Of a stretch of 64,000 nucleotides of DNA, positions 1 through 49,165 are shown piece by piece. The notes beneath the pieces were generated by a model, which made no database searches, was not told the origin of the DNA, and was given only the letters and a program-made list of their open reading frames with translations. Each line of letters begins with the position of its first letter. Within the stretch, counting starts at the first letter, position 1. This DNA comes from Alviniconcha marisindica (taxonomy: Eukaryota; Mollusca; Gastropoda; Provannidae). Made by a program: the position numbers and the translations under genes. The stretch is taken from the NCBI GenBank assembly GCA_018857735.1, contig JABMCL010002919.1, forward strand, positions 451,001 through 515,000. The letters are read 5' to 3'.

Positions 1-1410
1 ATCCTTGTGTTAGTGTCAGTTCTGCCTGGCATTGTTGTGCCTGTTTCAGTTTTGTGGCTAGATTTGTTTTTGTTTTTGCAGGTTTGAATTAATGCTGCAT
101 TTGTACTTGATTTGAACAGGAAGTCTGTTGGAAAATTCTGTGTACAGACCTGTGCTTGTTCACAAACGTACCGTTTTTCTTCCCTTCTTTGCTTTTCCCT
201 AGCCCCACTCTCCCCAAAAAGGTTAGATGATTTAATAGGTGCTTGCCATTTGTCGTGGTAGTTCATGTTTTTGTCTGGAAGTAATCTATTGGGGTAAGTT
301 CAGCTCATTTTACTGTGGAAATTTGGATGAAAAATGTAGTTCTAACAAGGGACCAGCTGTTGAAGACTATGTGCAAGGTTTTGCGAGGACTGCAGACTTG
401 TGATATTTATGTATCAGGTGCTTATAACACCGCACTTTGGAACAAAACAAAACAAAAACTAAAACAAAAAAAGGATGATAGGTTGTGGTGTGGGTTAACT
501 TTTGGTGGGTAGTAACTTTTCCCAACCACTCCTGATTGCACTGTCCAGTAATCTAAGTGTTTGCTTTTGTGCAACACAGACAAGTCAAAACAAAGTTCTG
601 TATACTTGAGGGATTTGCACATAGCAGTCATGTTTGGTCATGTGCTGTTTTATTTTAATGCCCAGCAGTCATCCATGAAGGTCATATATTGGAGCAAAAC
701 TCTCAATGCACTGTTACAATGCACACAACTTTATGTTTACTTTGATGATGATTGGGATAAAAAATAAAGCTGAGTGAACCAATATTATATAAAACATTTT
801 TTCAGAAAGGCAGAAAGGAAAAAATAGGGTTTTAGTGCCCAGTCAACCATGATGGTTCAATATCAGGGCACAGAGAACATTTTTAAGAAGGGTAGATTTA
901 TTCAGTATTCAAACTCCAAGTTTAAATAAAAAGGAGAGCCTTTGATTTTGACAGTTTTAGATTCTCAAGAGATGGGACCATAATTTCCGCATCATCAGTA
1001 CCACTCTGTAGAGCTTTGGTCCTCAGTAACTGGCTCAGAATCTGATACTGTTAGCACTGTCCGTTCCTTTGCTTATGTATGTGTGTCTGGTTAATTGTTG
1101 ATTTTCTCTATCTGTTTTTCTTTGTTTTCTGTTGAATGTTCTGTAAGCTCTGCAAAATGTAATGGGACCCAGAAAAGAACCAAAAGACAAACAAAACAAA
1201 ACAAAACAAAAAAGTAAAGGAAAGAGTGTCTTACTCTTAATTTTGTGCAGTTAATGGTGAATGAGGAGGAAGAAGAAGATTTTGTGCAGTTACCTTGACT
1301 ACAAGTACAACAGCTTAATCCATGAAGAAAAGTTGGGACTGAGAAGGGCTTTAATAAAACCAAATGTGGTTGACTGATAAAAATTTCCAAAGTGGAAAAG
1401 CAACCAATTT

Positions 1411-1414
<4 letters not shown>

Positions 1415-1489
<75 letters not shown>

Positions 1490-1529
1490 CACACACACAC
1501 ACAACACACACAACACACACACAACACAC

Positions 1530-1614
<85 letters not shown>

Positions 1615-1710
1615 CACACACACCACCACCACCACCACCACCACCACCACCACCACCACCACCACCACCACACAACAACACCAACAACACCAACAACAAC
1701 CACCACCAAA
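1415..1710. repeat. (CA)n / (CCA)n / (CAA)n compound microsatellite
   Basis: About 195 bp of (CA)n with CAA interruptions, then about 60 bp of (CAC)n, grading into CAA/CCA repeats. It creates spurious His/Thr-, Cys/Val- and Gly/Trp-repeat open frames on both strands. Confidence 0.97.
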
Positions 1711-2910
1711 CATGCGTATGTCTGATGTTTCTTCGGATTTCTTTCCTCTTTTGTGTGTGTGTTTCTGCACTGCAGCAGTTCCAAAGGAAACTGGAAATGC
1801 ACAAGGTTCTACTTTTACTTGATTTGTTTTACAGTGTACATGTTTTTTTCTTCTCCCCAACCCTGTGACAGCTGTCTGTGATTGTAGTACCAAAGCACTC
1901 TTATATTGTACCACTATTCCCTTTCTAGTGTCAAACAAATGAACCTTTGTCTCATTTTCTCCATTCATTTGTTTGCTGTGAGTGTTGTGGGATCAGATTT
2001 TGTTCTCTATTGATTGCCGATTCAGTGTGCACTGCACATCTATTGAGCTGCTTATTTTATAATCATGAGCTACCACTACCAGAATGGCGTACATGTATTC
2101 TGACCGACCACATGGCATAGTGTTTGAGTTTGAAATTGAAGTAGCTGCGATTTGTTAATGCTGTTGCTGGTCTTTCTAGTCATGCTTGATAACAATGACA
2201 CTTTGTTGTTGTTCTTTTTCTTCTGTTGATGATTTGTACTCTTTTTTTTCTTCTCCCCCTCTTCTTTTCTGCCCTGTGTCAGAATGTTCCCCTGTGTCTT
2301 ACTTTAGTTTTAGTGACTTCACTCAGTTCCATTGGCTGCACATGGAGTATAGGGCCTCAGAAGCACTGTGCCACTGGGCCTGGTTTTCAGCCGTCATCTT
2401 ACCTCACCTCAGATCATTCTGACCATCTTCATCCTCCACAACCTCTTCTTCAGGCCCTGTTCATTCAGTCAGCCCACTTCCATGTGGATGGAGTAGCTTG
2501 TAGGTTTCACTTTAAAGTGCTTTTGAAGTGGTGCTGTCCTCAGGCTTTCTGAGGGTGTGGCCAGCTCGCCTCTACGTCCTCTTTGCTGTTTGGGTGATGA
2601 TTGCGGTTCTTGGTCCTTGGTGCTGATGGTCTGTGACCAACAGCTGGTCTGCAGGATGTTTTGCAGGCGCCTGTTGATGAAGGTCAATGACAATGTGTGT
2701 GGTGGACATGACTGTGTCCCGCTCCCTGTTTCTGGTGGAGGCAGAGAACAGTTTTGATCTGGTGTTTTTTTCTCCCGTGGTTTATCAGAAACTCTGATTG
2801 TTCTGTTTTTGTCTTCCTATTTTAGTGTGTGTCATGTATTTATTTTGTTTTACACACCAATTTAATACATAATTTACCACTTACAGATTGAAGATGCTAA
2901 GTTAATATGT

Positions 2911-2974
<64 letters not shown>
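2911..2974. repeat. (CA)n microsatellite
   Basis: About 32 uninterrupted CA units followed by ATGCATGCAT. Confidence 0.97.
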
Positions 2975-2977
<3 letters not shown>

Positions 2978-3604
2978 CATGCATATAACTCCCAAGTGTC
3001 TGGACACAGGCACAGGGACATGTAGATTCACAAGCAAAAAGAAACTCTGATCAGCTGGTGTTGCAAAGAATTTAACTTTAAGAGTTTGTTTCATGGATTC
3101 AGCAGTAGCTAGGATTTGTTAACAGAAGTTAGTTGAAGTGGGGTTGTGGTTAAGCATAACAGCCATGATACAGAGTAGGGGAGTATATTTCAAGTGATTG
3201 AGTCAAAATGGGTAAGAAGCGCATTGCCAGCGGAACATTTTTTTTCAGTCTGGAATCTGAAAGGGGTGGAGGGGGGGTTGCCATGAGAGGATGTATGGTT
3301 AAGTAGATGAGACAAGTAAGGTGGGGCAGTTTTCAGGCTAGTCACTTTTAACAATTATTTTGGGTACTTTATTGACCTGTGTGGGAAACCTGGATTGCTT
3401 TACCTGGGTAAGATTACAGTAGCCGCAAGAGCAATGCTACTCATTCCTACCAGTGTGTGTGGTATTTTCACATGTCCAAACATTGGTAAGGCTGCCAGCG
3501 TTTGGGATTTTTTAGTTGCGCTCAGATGTTGGAGCGTGCAAGGCTGTCAGGACACCACAAAAGAGTCTGCACTGAACGTTGATGCTGGGACTCTGAGAAA
3601 AAAA

Positions 3605-3700
3605 TCCCTTGTTGCTTGGGAGAATAAAACCTGCATCAGTATTGTGCCTAGCACGGCTTTTCAGTCTGATGCTCCACCAACTGCGCTATCCTGCCCCTGG
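3605..3700 (-). mobile_element. Degraded tRNA-like SINE head (minus strand)
   Basis: On the minus strand the sequence reads GGATAGCGCAGTTGGTGGAG then CATCAGACTGAAAA, a good A-box and anticodon-arm resemblance to a Lys-type tRNA. A degenerate B-box-like GGTTTTATTCTCC follows about 50 bp later. Arms do not pair well, so it is read as a decayed tRNA-derived SINE, not a working tRNA. Confidence 0.5.
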
Positions 3701-5866
3701 GTGGACTTTTTTGTTGTTGTTTTTAATCCATTTTTTGAGCTGTCAGAAAACTACATGCAGTTCAACCAAGAACGGGGAATGGGCATTTGGAGGTTTTGAA
3801 CTGTTTGAAATTTGTCAGTGACCTGTTGAGGAGTCACTGACAACAGAGAGTTACAGAAGTCAAGGTGTCACAATACCAGGGATGCAACAATGGTTTGGGT
3901 AGCCTCACCCTTGAGGACATATATGTCTAGGTCAGGTTATTCAGTGCTGGTCCAGGTAGGTAGACTCACACATTTGACCAGTTTACTGATTAGGGAAAAA
4001 GAGAAAGACTGGCTTAAGCGTGTCTGGTGTGTGGTATTGAAGTTGTAGAAAATTGGTCTTGATGGGTGCCTGACTCTTCAGTGCTTTAACAGTCCATAAA
4101 GTTGATACGTCCTTGCTTTACTTTGGTGTTCCTGACTTATCATTTTGAGGTATTCATTGAACAAATCATTTTGTGGTTTTTGTTCAACAAGTTCTGTTTC
4201 TCTGGCTTAAGTGGGTGTAACATTGTGTTCAGCCAGCCTTGGCACACAGTCCAAGAGGTGAACTTTCCCTGTGTGATAAACCCCCCCATCTGATATAACA
4301 CTATCCCTGTGAAAACCCCACAGTGAGCTCATGGTGCTGTACATCATGTCCAAGAGAATAGCAGTTAAAGTGCACAAAACGCTGCATAATTTTGTGTGTT
4401 TGGGGTTAGGGGCTAAGGTAAGAAATAAGCCGTCACCATCTCAGATTTTGCCCTCCCCTTTATGTTAGGGCCAGGTTTCTTATTTAAGGAAGGGTGGAGG
4501 TTAGGGCAAAACATGCTTATTACCTTCTTTCAGCTCAGTGATGTGACAGACCAATCTGACCAATGCTACAGACCAGACCGGGTCTTGATGGGCATCTTCA
4601 CTGTGGTGTATGCCTGACACTTCAGTACTTTAACAATCCATAAAGTTGTTGATGAGTCCTTGCTTTACTTTGGTGTTCCTGACTTATCGTTTTGAGGTAT
4701 TTAAAGACTTCAGACCACTTAAATACTTGACAATCATGACTGCCAGACTGACTGTGAGTTGGGCAGGTGGGTAAAGGCATCCTGTTTCTTGGATGTGTCC
4801 GATGGTTCAGTGGGTTTTGATTGATTATAGTGATGCTGCTGTACAGGTCTGACAGAAATGAATCCTTGTTTTGATTTGTCATGATCAATGACTGCCATTG
4901 TTTCTATCTGCTCTCTTACAGGAATGTCAATGATGGGTAGGTTGTGAGGGTACTTCTGTGTGTGTGTGTCTCTCTCTCTCTTCATCTGACCAGTTTCACA
5001 GTGTACAAAGAATGACTTCTCTCACGGTTTGTCTTTAAAACATCAGTATACTCTGGGGCTGTCCAGTTGTCGGAGTGCTTCTGGTCTGTCTGTCACATTG
5101 ACTTTGTTTCTTGTTTTTTGTGGTTTGAGTTTTAATTTTTATATTTTTTAGTCTGTCTTCTGTACTTTTCTTTTCTGTCATAACTTTATAGACTCCTGTC
5201 TAACATTTATCATGTATAGTGTTCCCCAGTTTGTGTCTGATAGTAATGAGTGTTTGCATCCATACACTGTAAATCCACATTTATATTTTGTGTAAACACC
5301 TTTAATTTGCATGACTGGTATCTGTAGTGGAAATGCTGGCTCCGAAGACTCCCTGGTTTGTCTGCTGGGCGGTGTATGTTTTGCATGGAGAAGAATGGTT
5401 GTTACATAATGTATAATGTGAAATGGCACAAGTTTTGTACATTCTGTCATGTATGACATAATCTACTGTAGGAGCTGTGAGCATTTGTTTGTATTTGTAA
5501 TTTCATAATTAAACAACTGTCAGCAGAATCCTGTTGCGCAATTTGGGATAGTGACTGAAATGCAGCATGATGTACACAGAACTCGATGACTGTAAATTAC
5601 ACTACAGCTGCATATACCCTAGTGCTGCACCTTTCACTTGAGGATCTTCGGGACAGTTTCCTTATTTCCACACCTTATGAAAGACAGGAAGTTGCTGGTT
5701 TTTAGCAAATGTGAAGGGGGCACCATGTGACTGATGTCGAGCTAACAAAGAGCATTTATTTACAAGTCCATGCATCACCAGCACCAAGTCTCCCTCTCCC
5801 TGTCTTCACTCTCCTTTAGTGAACTCTTAATTTCCATCCTACACATAGTACCTACTAATGGTTGGT

Positions 5867-5954
5867 GATAATAATCAAGTATTTATAAAGTGCAAAATCT
5901 TGTATGTAGAGACTATTTTAAGTGCATACATGTGCGCACACACACACACACACA

Positions 5955-6021
<67 letters not shown>

Positions 6022-6105
6022 CCTGTACACATAGGCACCTGCACACACAGGCACCTGCACACATGAGCTTACTGACCATACAAAGCTTAATTTACACAAT
6101 TTAAA
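5867..6105. repeat. Interspersed repeat with internal (CA)n, copy 1
   Basis: Begins ATAATAATCAAGTATTTATA, continues AAAATCTTGTATGTAGAGAC and a (CA)n block, then GCACACATGAGC and AATTTACACAATTTAAA. The same order of blocks occurs at 42015-42200, so the microsatellite is part of a dispersed element. It resembles a retroelement 3' end in minus orientation. Confidence 0.65.
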
Positions 6106-6582
6106 CAGACAACAAACAGATCAATAGAAAACAGTGTCAACAAAAACACCACCATGACACAAGCATTGGTACCTTTTGTGGTGTTGTGAAGGGTGGTGGC
6201 ATGCAGCAGGAGAATGCAAGATTTGTTTTGGTATTTAAATTTCAGTGCTGACATCTTCTAACTCTTTGGTAAGGAGCGTTAATTGTCTGATTTGTTGCTG
6301 TTGAGGCAGTCACTTGCTGCTTCCTTATATTGTTTAGAATTTTGTCCCAGAGGAATTGACATGTGTGGTGAAACAAAACTCAGATCACAAATCAAAATAT
6401 ATTTAACTGTTTAACCAGTCAGTATGGTGGATATGTTTAAATGATATTTTACAGTTTTCTAATCTTGAAGCAAATATTTTTGGGTGATCACCCCTTTGTG
6501 TTGAGTATTTCCAACAGGCATTTGAGATTGTTTTTGTTTTGAGATTGTTTTTGTTTTTTAAAGTGTCATAATCACAATGAGT

Positions 6583-6632
6583 TAATAATAATAATAACAA
6601 CAACAACAATAATAATGATAATAATAATAAAG
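6583..6632. repeat. (ATA)n/(CAA)n microsatellite
   Basis: AATAATAATAACAACAACAA-type trinucleotide run followed by an AAAGAAAG-type purine run. Confidence 0.85.
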
Positions 6633-7024
6633 AAAGTGAAAGAAAGAGAGAAAAAAAGAAGGCCTATCGTGGGTGACCTTTGGTATAACATGAAGTGTTT
6701 GCGTTGAAGTTTTCAGTTGTGATTTTGGTTTTGTTGATGGATATTTAATTACATGAAAACTCTTGTGGGCCTGTTTAATGATGAGTGTTTGGGTGGCTCT
6801 GATGCCATCTGACTACCAATGGCAAAAACTGTAATGTTCGCCTTCTCTGTGTAAGCAAGATCGTCTGTGTAAGCAAGATCTTTTTAGCTTTTCCTGATGG
6901 CAATCTCAGTTTTCTGGTGAGCATTACACCTTCTCATCAGCTTTGGTGACCTTGATCTACTTTCAAGGCCACAAACATATCAGAAAGCTAAAACTGTAGT
7001 TTGTTTCTGTGCGCACTTTGCAGT

Positions 7025-7076
7025 AATGTGTGTATGTGTGCGCGCACGTGTGTGTGTGGGGGGGGGGGGGGGGGGT
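7025..7076. repeat. (TG)n ending in a poly(G) run
   Basis: TG/CG dinucleotides followed by about 18 consecutive G residues at 7057-7075. Confidence 0.9.
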
Positions 7077-7089
7077 ATTGTAGTTCTTA

Positions 7090-7350
7090 TCCAGTCAAAC
7101 TGTGCAGACAGCTCAATGTACAGTGTGAAGAATCAGCAAACAATTCTTATCCAAGTCCAAACTGTGCATGACTGCTCAATGTACATTGTGAAGAATCAGC
7201 AAACAATTCTTATCCAAGTCCAAACTGTGCATGACTGCTCAATGTACATTGTGAAGAATCAGCAAACAATTCTTATCCAAGTCCAAACTGTGCATGACTG
7301 CTCAATGTACAGTGTGAAGAATCAGCAAACAATTCTTATCCAAGTCCAAA
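7090..7350 (+). repeat. 63-bp tandem repeat, about four copies
   Basis: Each unit contains CTCAATGTACA, GTGAAGAATCAGCAAACAA and TTCTTATCCAAGTCC. The 63-bp period is a multiple of three, which yields a repeated 21-residue translation with no known domain. The last unit ends in GAAGAATCAACAAACAAG, which is also the left terminus of the adjacent foldback element. Confidence 0.92.
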
Positions 7351-7358
7351 CATTGTGA

Positions 7359-7667
7359 AGAATCAACAAACAAGGGAGTTGATTAGTGCTTGAAAGATGT
7401 CGCACAAACACAATAACAAAGACCTGAGTTGCCTGTGGTAACTCTCACCTGGCATGCAGGTAAATACAGGGTACATAAACTCTGCCAGAAGTACATCCTC
7501 ATCATAAACTCGAGCAGGGGTACATTTGATGATGTAACTCTGTGGGAGTTTATGTACCTTGTATTTACTTGCATGCCAGGCGAGAGTTACTGTAAGCGAC
7601 TAGGGTCTTTGTTGTCATGTTTGTGTGGTCTTTTGAGCATTAATTAACTCACTTGTTTGTTGATTCT
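7359..7667. mobile_element. 309-bp foldback element (long inverted repeat)
   Basis: The left arm AGAATCAACAAACAAG...ATAAACTC (7359-7482) is mirrored by the right arm GAGTTTAT...CTTGTTTGTTGATTCT (7546-7667). The arms share AACTCTCRCCTGGCATGC, GTAAATACARGGTACATAAA and AACAAAGACC. Pairing continues imperfectly into the spacer, so nearly the whole element folds back. It has no coding capacity. A second, partial copy lies at 43980-44330. Confidence 0.85.
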
Positions 7668-8555
7668 GTACAGGTGCTCTTTGGCTCATTCTCCTTCAGA
7701 TTGTGTACACTGCGAAGATCATGCACAGTTTATAAAATAAAAAAATCTAACTTTAGCATACATGTATTAAAGTATTATTTAAAAGGAGGTGATGGATTTG
7801 TTGCCACAGATGACTTTCATCCATTTTTAACGCAACAGGAGCTTAAGCAAAGAAATGAAGGAAGTTGTGCTAATGAGCTGTTTTGGATGTGAGTGAAGCA
7901 TTGATTTGGATTTGCACTTGATCTTGTTGGTGTTTAGCTGGTTGCGGCTAACATAAACAGTTTAATTTAGAATTGTACTCTGTTACAATCTTTTATTTTA
8001 GATTAAAATGTTTTTTCCTTTAAACAGACAAAAGAAAGGTGTCTGATGTCACACTTCGCGAATGAACAATTTTTACTAACTTTTTTGCAGCATTTTTTTT
8101 TTTTATTTTAACATTAGTGTTTGTTTGAAATATTGTATCTGATTATTAAAATGTAATGATCTGATGATGTCAACATCAGCTTGTATGTGTGCGTGTGTGT
8201 GCTTGTGTACATTTCTGAGATGCAACTGCTGTGTTTCATTTACAGATTAATGAACATTATTTGGTTATTCCTGTTACAACTCTAAAAAAATTATTTTAGC
8301 TCTTGCAAGAGGTCTAAATGTGTCACATGATAGATTTTGACAGATTTATCCTCTGACTGAAGTTATTTTAGTAAAAAGGGTTCAGGGATTGGCTCAGGAT
8401 TGGTCTACAGTACATCATTTCAGCCAGGAAGCAATAGGTCTTTTTGAAAATCAATAGGTCCAAAAGTCAGCTTCACTCAAGTGTCATTTCTAACAGCAAA
8501 ATCACATTTGAACTTTATCATGCTGAATGGGCTGTACATACACCCACGCCTGCAT

Positions 8556-8556
<1 letters not shown>

Positions 8557-8627
<71 letters not shown>

Positions 8628-8643
8628 CACACACACACACACA
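8557..8643. repeat. (CA)n microsatellite
   Basis: CA repeat of about 85 bp with one CAA interruption, ending in CTCTCTCTC. Confidence 0.97.
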
Positions 8644-8747
8644 CTCTCTCTCTCCACTGCAAAGTGAACACTTGCTTCTTTGATACAGGATAGCAGGAAT
8701 CCTTATTTCACTCTGCATCTTTTTCTGTTAGGACCTTCCTTTGAGGC

Positions 8748-8749
<2 letters not shown>

Positions 8750-8811
<62 letters not shown>
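8750..8811. repeat. (TG)n microsatellite
   Basis: About 31 TG units, about 100 bp before exon 1. It is on the opposite strand phase to the (CA)n tract 110 bp upstream, so the two can pair as a hairpin. Confidence 0.95.
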
Positions 8812-8815
<4 letters not shown>

Positions 8816-8914
8816 TAAATGTTTTTTTTAGTGTTTGCTTCAGAACTTTACTTATTGAGTTTGACCAATAAATCCATGAAGTTCAGAATGTATTTTGTTT
8901 TGTTTTGCGTTCAG

Positions 8915-45165
<36,251 letters not shown>

Positions 45166-45477
45166 AGGGAGGAGTTTTCAGGAGATGAGTGGGTGGTGGT
45201 GGGCACTTTGGCTGAAAAGAGAAGAGGTGCGTCACAATGTTTGCAGATGCTTAAATGTAAATGTGAAATGAAGGTGCGGGATGAAATGATAAATAAATAA
45301 GGTGGTCAAAAAGAATTACCAGAAGAATTGCAAACATACAAAATGTAACAGATGTGAGGATGGGAATGAAGTGCTGAACTTTAGTGGGTTGGCTTGAGCT
45401 CCTGCTGGGAAACGTTGCTGAAAATTTACTACTACTAGTACTAGTTCAGTGGACGTGGCATGATGGTTCATGTATGT

Positions 45478-45483
45478 AATAAA
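45478..45483 (+). promoter_or_regulatory. Candidate poly(A) signal AATAAA
   Basis: AATAAA about 315 bp after the stop codon, followed within 40 bp by a TTTGTTTGTTTG stretch that could be the GT-rich downstream element. Confidence 0.45.
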
Positions 45484-46262
45484 TGATTCAGTCTGCTGTA
45501 ATTTGATAATTTGTTTGTTTGCAGTAGCATTATTTTTTGGTCCTCACATTCTAGTGCTGTGTTGGTGTGGAGTTTTTCAGTAACAGATTTGAAAACCCAG
45601 GAGGTTTTGGTGATCTGGCGTTATGCAGTTTTTAGGAGCACTCTTGACTTTGATCATAGTGTGCACCTCCTGTAGGATTTTGTTTGAAGGGAACCAGACT
45701 TGTGCTGGATCTCTTGCATCCTACCGCCCCTTGTGCGACAGCAACAGATCTGTTTCCAATTTTTTATGCAAAATCTGACCCCCAAAATCTAACGTTGTGG
45801 ACGAATCAACACTGAAAGGCCTATGGTCGTGTTTTAGACATGGCCCAGATGAAGACTTTGTGTACTGTGAGGATGTAGAATGACGAACAGAATTTAACTA
45901 GGCCAGGTCCACACACCGGAGTTTGTCACGTTTTCTTCTAGCATACTTCCCTATTGTACAGTGGACAGAACTCATCTTGGTGGTAGCCACTGGTCCTGTT
46001 TGAACGCCTTATCAGATTTCATTTTCAACGATAGCACTATCAGGATTACATTTTACGTTCATACTTCCTAGTCAGAGAGGAAGGGGCAACACTAAATAAC
46101 CGTAGGCAGCTTGAACTGGAACGCTGAAGTCTTTGCTGTCAGCATGCCAAAATGTGTGCAGACTGTGTGCCAGTGATCATTTAGCACCGCCGCCATGTGT
46201 GGCGTCGGACACGCCAGCTCCATGTGGAAACCGATGTGGGGCAGATGGGGCACACGCGTCCC

Positions 46263-46268
46263 AATAAA
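46263..46268 (+). promoter_or_regulatory. Candidate poly(A) signal AATAAA
   Basis: AATAAA about 1.1 kb after the stop codon, followed by T-rich and GTGTGTG sequence within 60 bp. Confidence 0.45.
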
Positions 46269-47574
46269 TCATAGTTTATTTTTGTGACAGTGACACTTCT
46301 TTCTGATTTGTGTGTGACAATTTCAGTCATTTGAAAAACGCATGTTTACGTCTGCAAAATGCTTGCGTATGGAATATGGAGGTTAAAAAAACAGTTTTGA
46401 TGCTTGTAGTTGTTTTGCTCCTTCATCCCTAACTGTGTTTTGGGTGGAAATGGTGACCAGTGAAAGTGAAAGTGTGTTTGCAGTAGAGGTAATCTACAGA
46501 CATGTATTTGATGAGATGGAAGCTTCGGAGAGATGGAGGGATATGTGCACTGAAGCAGTTCAGCTTTTACTTCCTTATTTGCTGGTTGCCAGACTATGTA
46601 AATGTGATTACAGCTTTGAAACCTGATGTGTATACAAAGGGCAATGGTTCAATGTTAGTCACAGCCATATTTTTGCTCTTGTTCTGTACATTATTCCATA
46701 GCTTGAGGTGCTTTTGATGTGGCTTTTCTCTTTTCCCTATCTCATCTCAGTTCAGTGTTGAAGTCTTGTATGCATCATGGTGAACATTTAATTGCTGTTG
46801 ACATTTTGCTGCAGTTAGCATTTTTGAATGGTGTTAAACTAACTTTGAGACACAGTGAAACATGCTGTGTGCACACTGTTGCAGTGTATGTTTTTGTGTA
46901 CTGATGTTAACAGTTGTTCGCAGAAAACACACCAATGTACAGTTTTGTGTGCACATTGAAAAAAATGAAAAAAAGCTGTTGAAATGTTGAGAGAAAAACA
47001 GGGACATTAAATAGAGATATTGTAGATGTATGTAGAGTGTCACACCAGATTGTATTACATGTTTTGAATCATGATGCTGATCAGGTTGACTGGACGGCTG
47101 TTTGCTGTTAGAGTTATTCATCTCATCTTGAAATGTTCCTGTGCTATTTTTGCCAGATTAATTTGTGTGGTTGCATTGGAACTGAAACTCTTACACCCCT
47201 CGATTATGTGGCTATTTTGATTACAAATGTAACCTATAATGTTGATTTGCATGAAAATGTCACAAATGTTCCAAACATACGTTAGATTCCAGTCACAAAA
47301 TGTTGTTAACTGGCTAAAGAAGGAGTGTGATGTGTGTACAATTTCTTGCAGCTCTCAATAATATTACCTAAGTTGACCGCTTATTATTTTATATTTTTAT
47401 TGTTGTATTACCTGTACTGCAGGAAGTATTAGGACTGTTAGCTGTGTTTCATTTTTATGTATGATTTTACTGTTATTCTCAGTAAGCATGATATGATTGA
47501 AACATTTATCCTGACAACGACCAATGCCATTGAAACTAATGCTGCTAACAAGTGATGTTGGGGAAAAGCAGTCT

Positions 47575-48075
47575 TGAAAAGTACCATAGCAGTAAACGCA
47601 GGTTGAAATGGGTAGGGTAGGGTGACTGTGACTATCACATTTTGCTTTTTTTTTCATTCTGTGGAAAATCAGTAGTGAAAAGTACCATGGTAGTAAACGC
47701 AGGTTGAAATGGGTAGGGTAGGGTGATTGTGACTATCACATTTTGCTCTTTTTTTTTTCATTCTGTGGAAAATCAGTAGTGAAAAGTACCAGGGTAGTAA
47801 ATGCAGGTTGAAATGGGTAGGGTAGGGACTGTGGTTAGTACTATCACATTTTGCTTTGCTTTTCATTCTGTGGAAAAGCAGTAGTGAAAAGTACCATGGT
47901 AGTAAATGCAGGCTGAAATAGGTAGGGTAGGGTGATTGACTATTACATTTTGATTTTCTTTTTCAGTCTGGAAAATCAGTAGTGAAAAGTACCATGGTAG
48001 TAAATGCAGGTTGAAATAGGTAGGGTAGTGTAACTGTGACTATCACATTTTGCTTTTCTTTTTCATTCTGAGATG
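47575..48075 (+). repeat. About 100-bp tandem repeat, five copies
   Basis: Unit contains AGTAGTGAAAAGTACCATGG, TAGTAAACGCAGGTTGAAAT, GGGTAGGGTAGGGTGATTGT and GACTATCACATTTTGCTTTT followed by TTCATTCTGTGGAAAATC. Confidence 0.95.
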
Positions 48076-49106
48076 ATCCTGTGTGGTTGACAGGACTTTA
48101 AAGTCCAGTCACATGCGAACTAACTTCATGTTCTCAAGTAAATCAGCCCTGATTTTCCACTGGTCAAGGGTAATACAAAAAAAGATTGAAAAAAAGGAAT
48201 GGAAGAAATATCAAACAAAAGTGTCAACATTATTTGACACATGAGTTGTTACATGGAAACCAAATATCCACATGTAATTATGTAAGCAGAAATATTGGCT
48301 GTGTACTAATTCTGTCAATTGATCTTCAAATGACCATTGAACTGAAATCCACCAAGGAAAATCTGTCTCAGTCTCCCATCATTTAACTTCTTTTGCCTGT
48401 TTCCAAGGTAATAACATAAATCAATCCTGATGCTGTTGATTTAAAACCATTTTACATGTATATAGGAGTTTGTGTGTGTGTGTGTGTGTGTATGTGCATG
48501 CGTGCAGGCATGTGTTGTCTGTTTTGCTCTGTGGGGGGAGGGGAGGGGAGGGTAGTTGTTATTTTGTACAGATTGCTGTGTTGCTCATTTTGTTTGCTTG
48601 CCCGTTTGCTGGACTTCTTTCTAGCAGGCTGCTGTTTTATCAGCTAGTATTTTTTTTTAAAATCCAGTGTGTTCTTACCAAAACTTTGAAAGGATCCACT
48701 TACACGTATTTTTTTTCTATTTTTATTGAGCTTTTGTGGTATTATTAATAATAATTATAGAGAGACTATGAACTTATAAATGTGTGAATTCCATCTGTTG
48801 GGAGATGTGTTAATCTGTTTTCACTGCTGTCGACTCCATCCATCTGCGTCTGGTCTCCTTGTTGTGGTGATGGTGTTTGTTCACTGCAAAACAAGAGAGA
48901 AGGGAAAGTGGACATGACAAGTTGCTGGATTTTGTGGTTCCAGAAAAGCAAAATGGCCCAAATCATTCAGGGGTCATTTTGCAGTCACTGAGATTTGAAT
49001 GCAGGCCTGAATGATAGGAGCAAAACCGGACTCTCTGCGCTGGTAGACTAGGTGCAGGATGTTTGGAAAGTGTGTAAAAAGAATGTGAACTAGAATGTTG
49101 CTGTGT

Positions 49107-49110
<4 letters not shown>

Positions 49111-49165
<55 letters not shown>
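49111..49165. repeat. (TG)n microsatellite
   Basis: About 27 TG units. Confidence 0.97.

Larger units (their letters stand above)
1..8914 (+). other. Probable intron upstream of first recognised SLC4 exon
   Basis: T/G-rich, stop-dense DNA with no recognisable protein family in any frame. It holds microsatellites, a 63-bp tandem array, a foldback element and a tRNA-like SINE fragment, listed separately. Exon 1 of the window starts inside a codon, so this stretch is inferred to be intron of the same gene. A short N-terminal exon could be hidden here. Confidence 0.55.
45166..46300 (+). other. SLC4 3' untranslated region (proximal)
   Basis: Sequence after the stop codon without coding signal. 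Three AATAAA hexamers are at 45292, 45478 and 46263. The last two are followed by T/GT-rich sequence suitable as downstream elements. The true 3' end may be further right, since NBC-type genes often have long 3' UTRs. Confidence 0.6.

Noticed and set aside
1299..1968. Long His/Thr-, Cys/Val- and Pro-repeat open frames over the CA/CCA tract
   Set aside because: Pure translations of microsatellite DNA, open in many frames at once. The same applies to other CA/TG/GA tracts across the window.
7026..7358. 110-codon frame with a 21-residue repeat
   Set aside because: It is the translation of the 63-bp tandem array after a poly(G) run, with no supporting signal.
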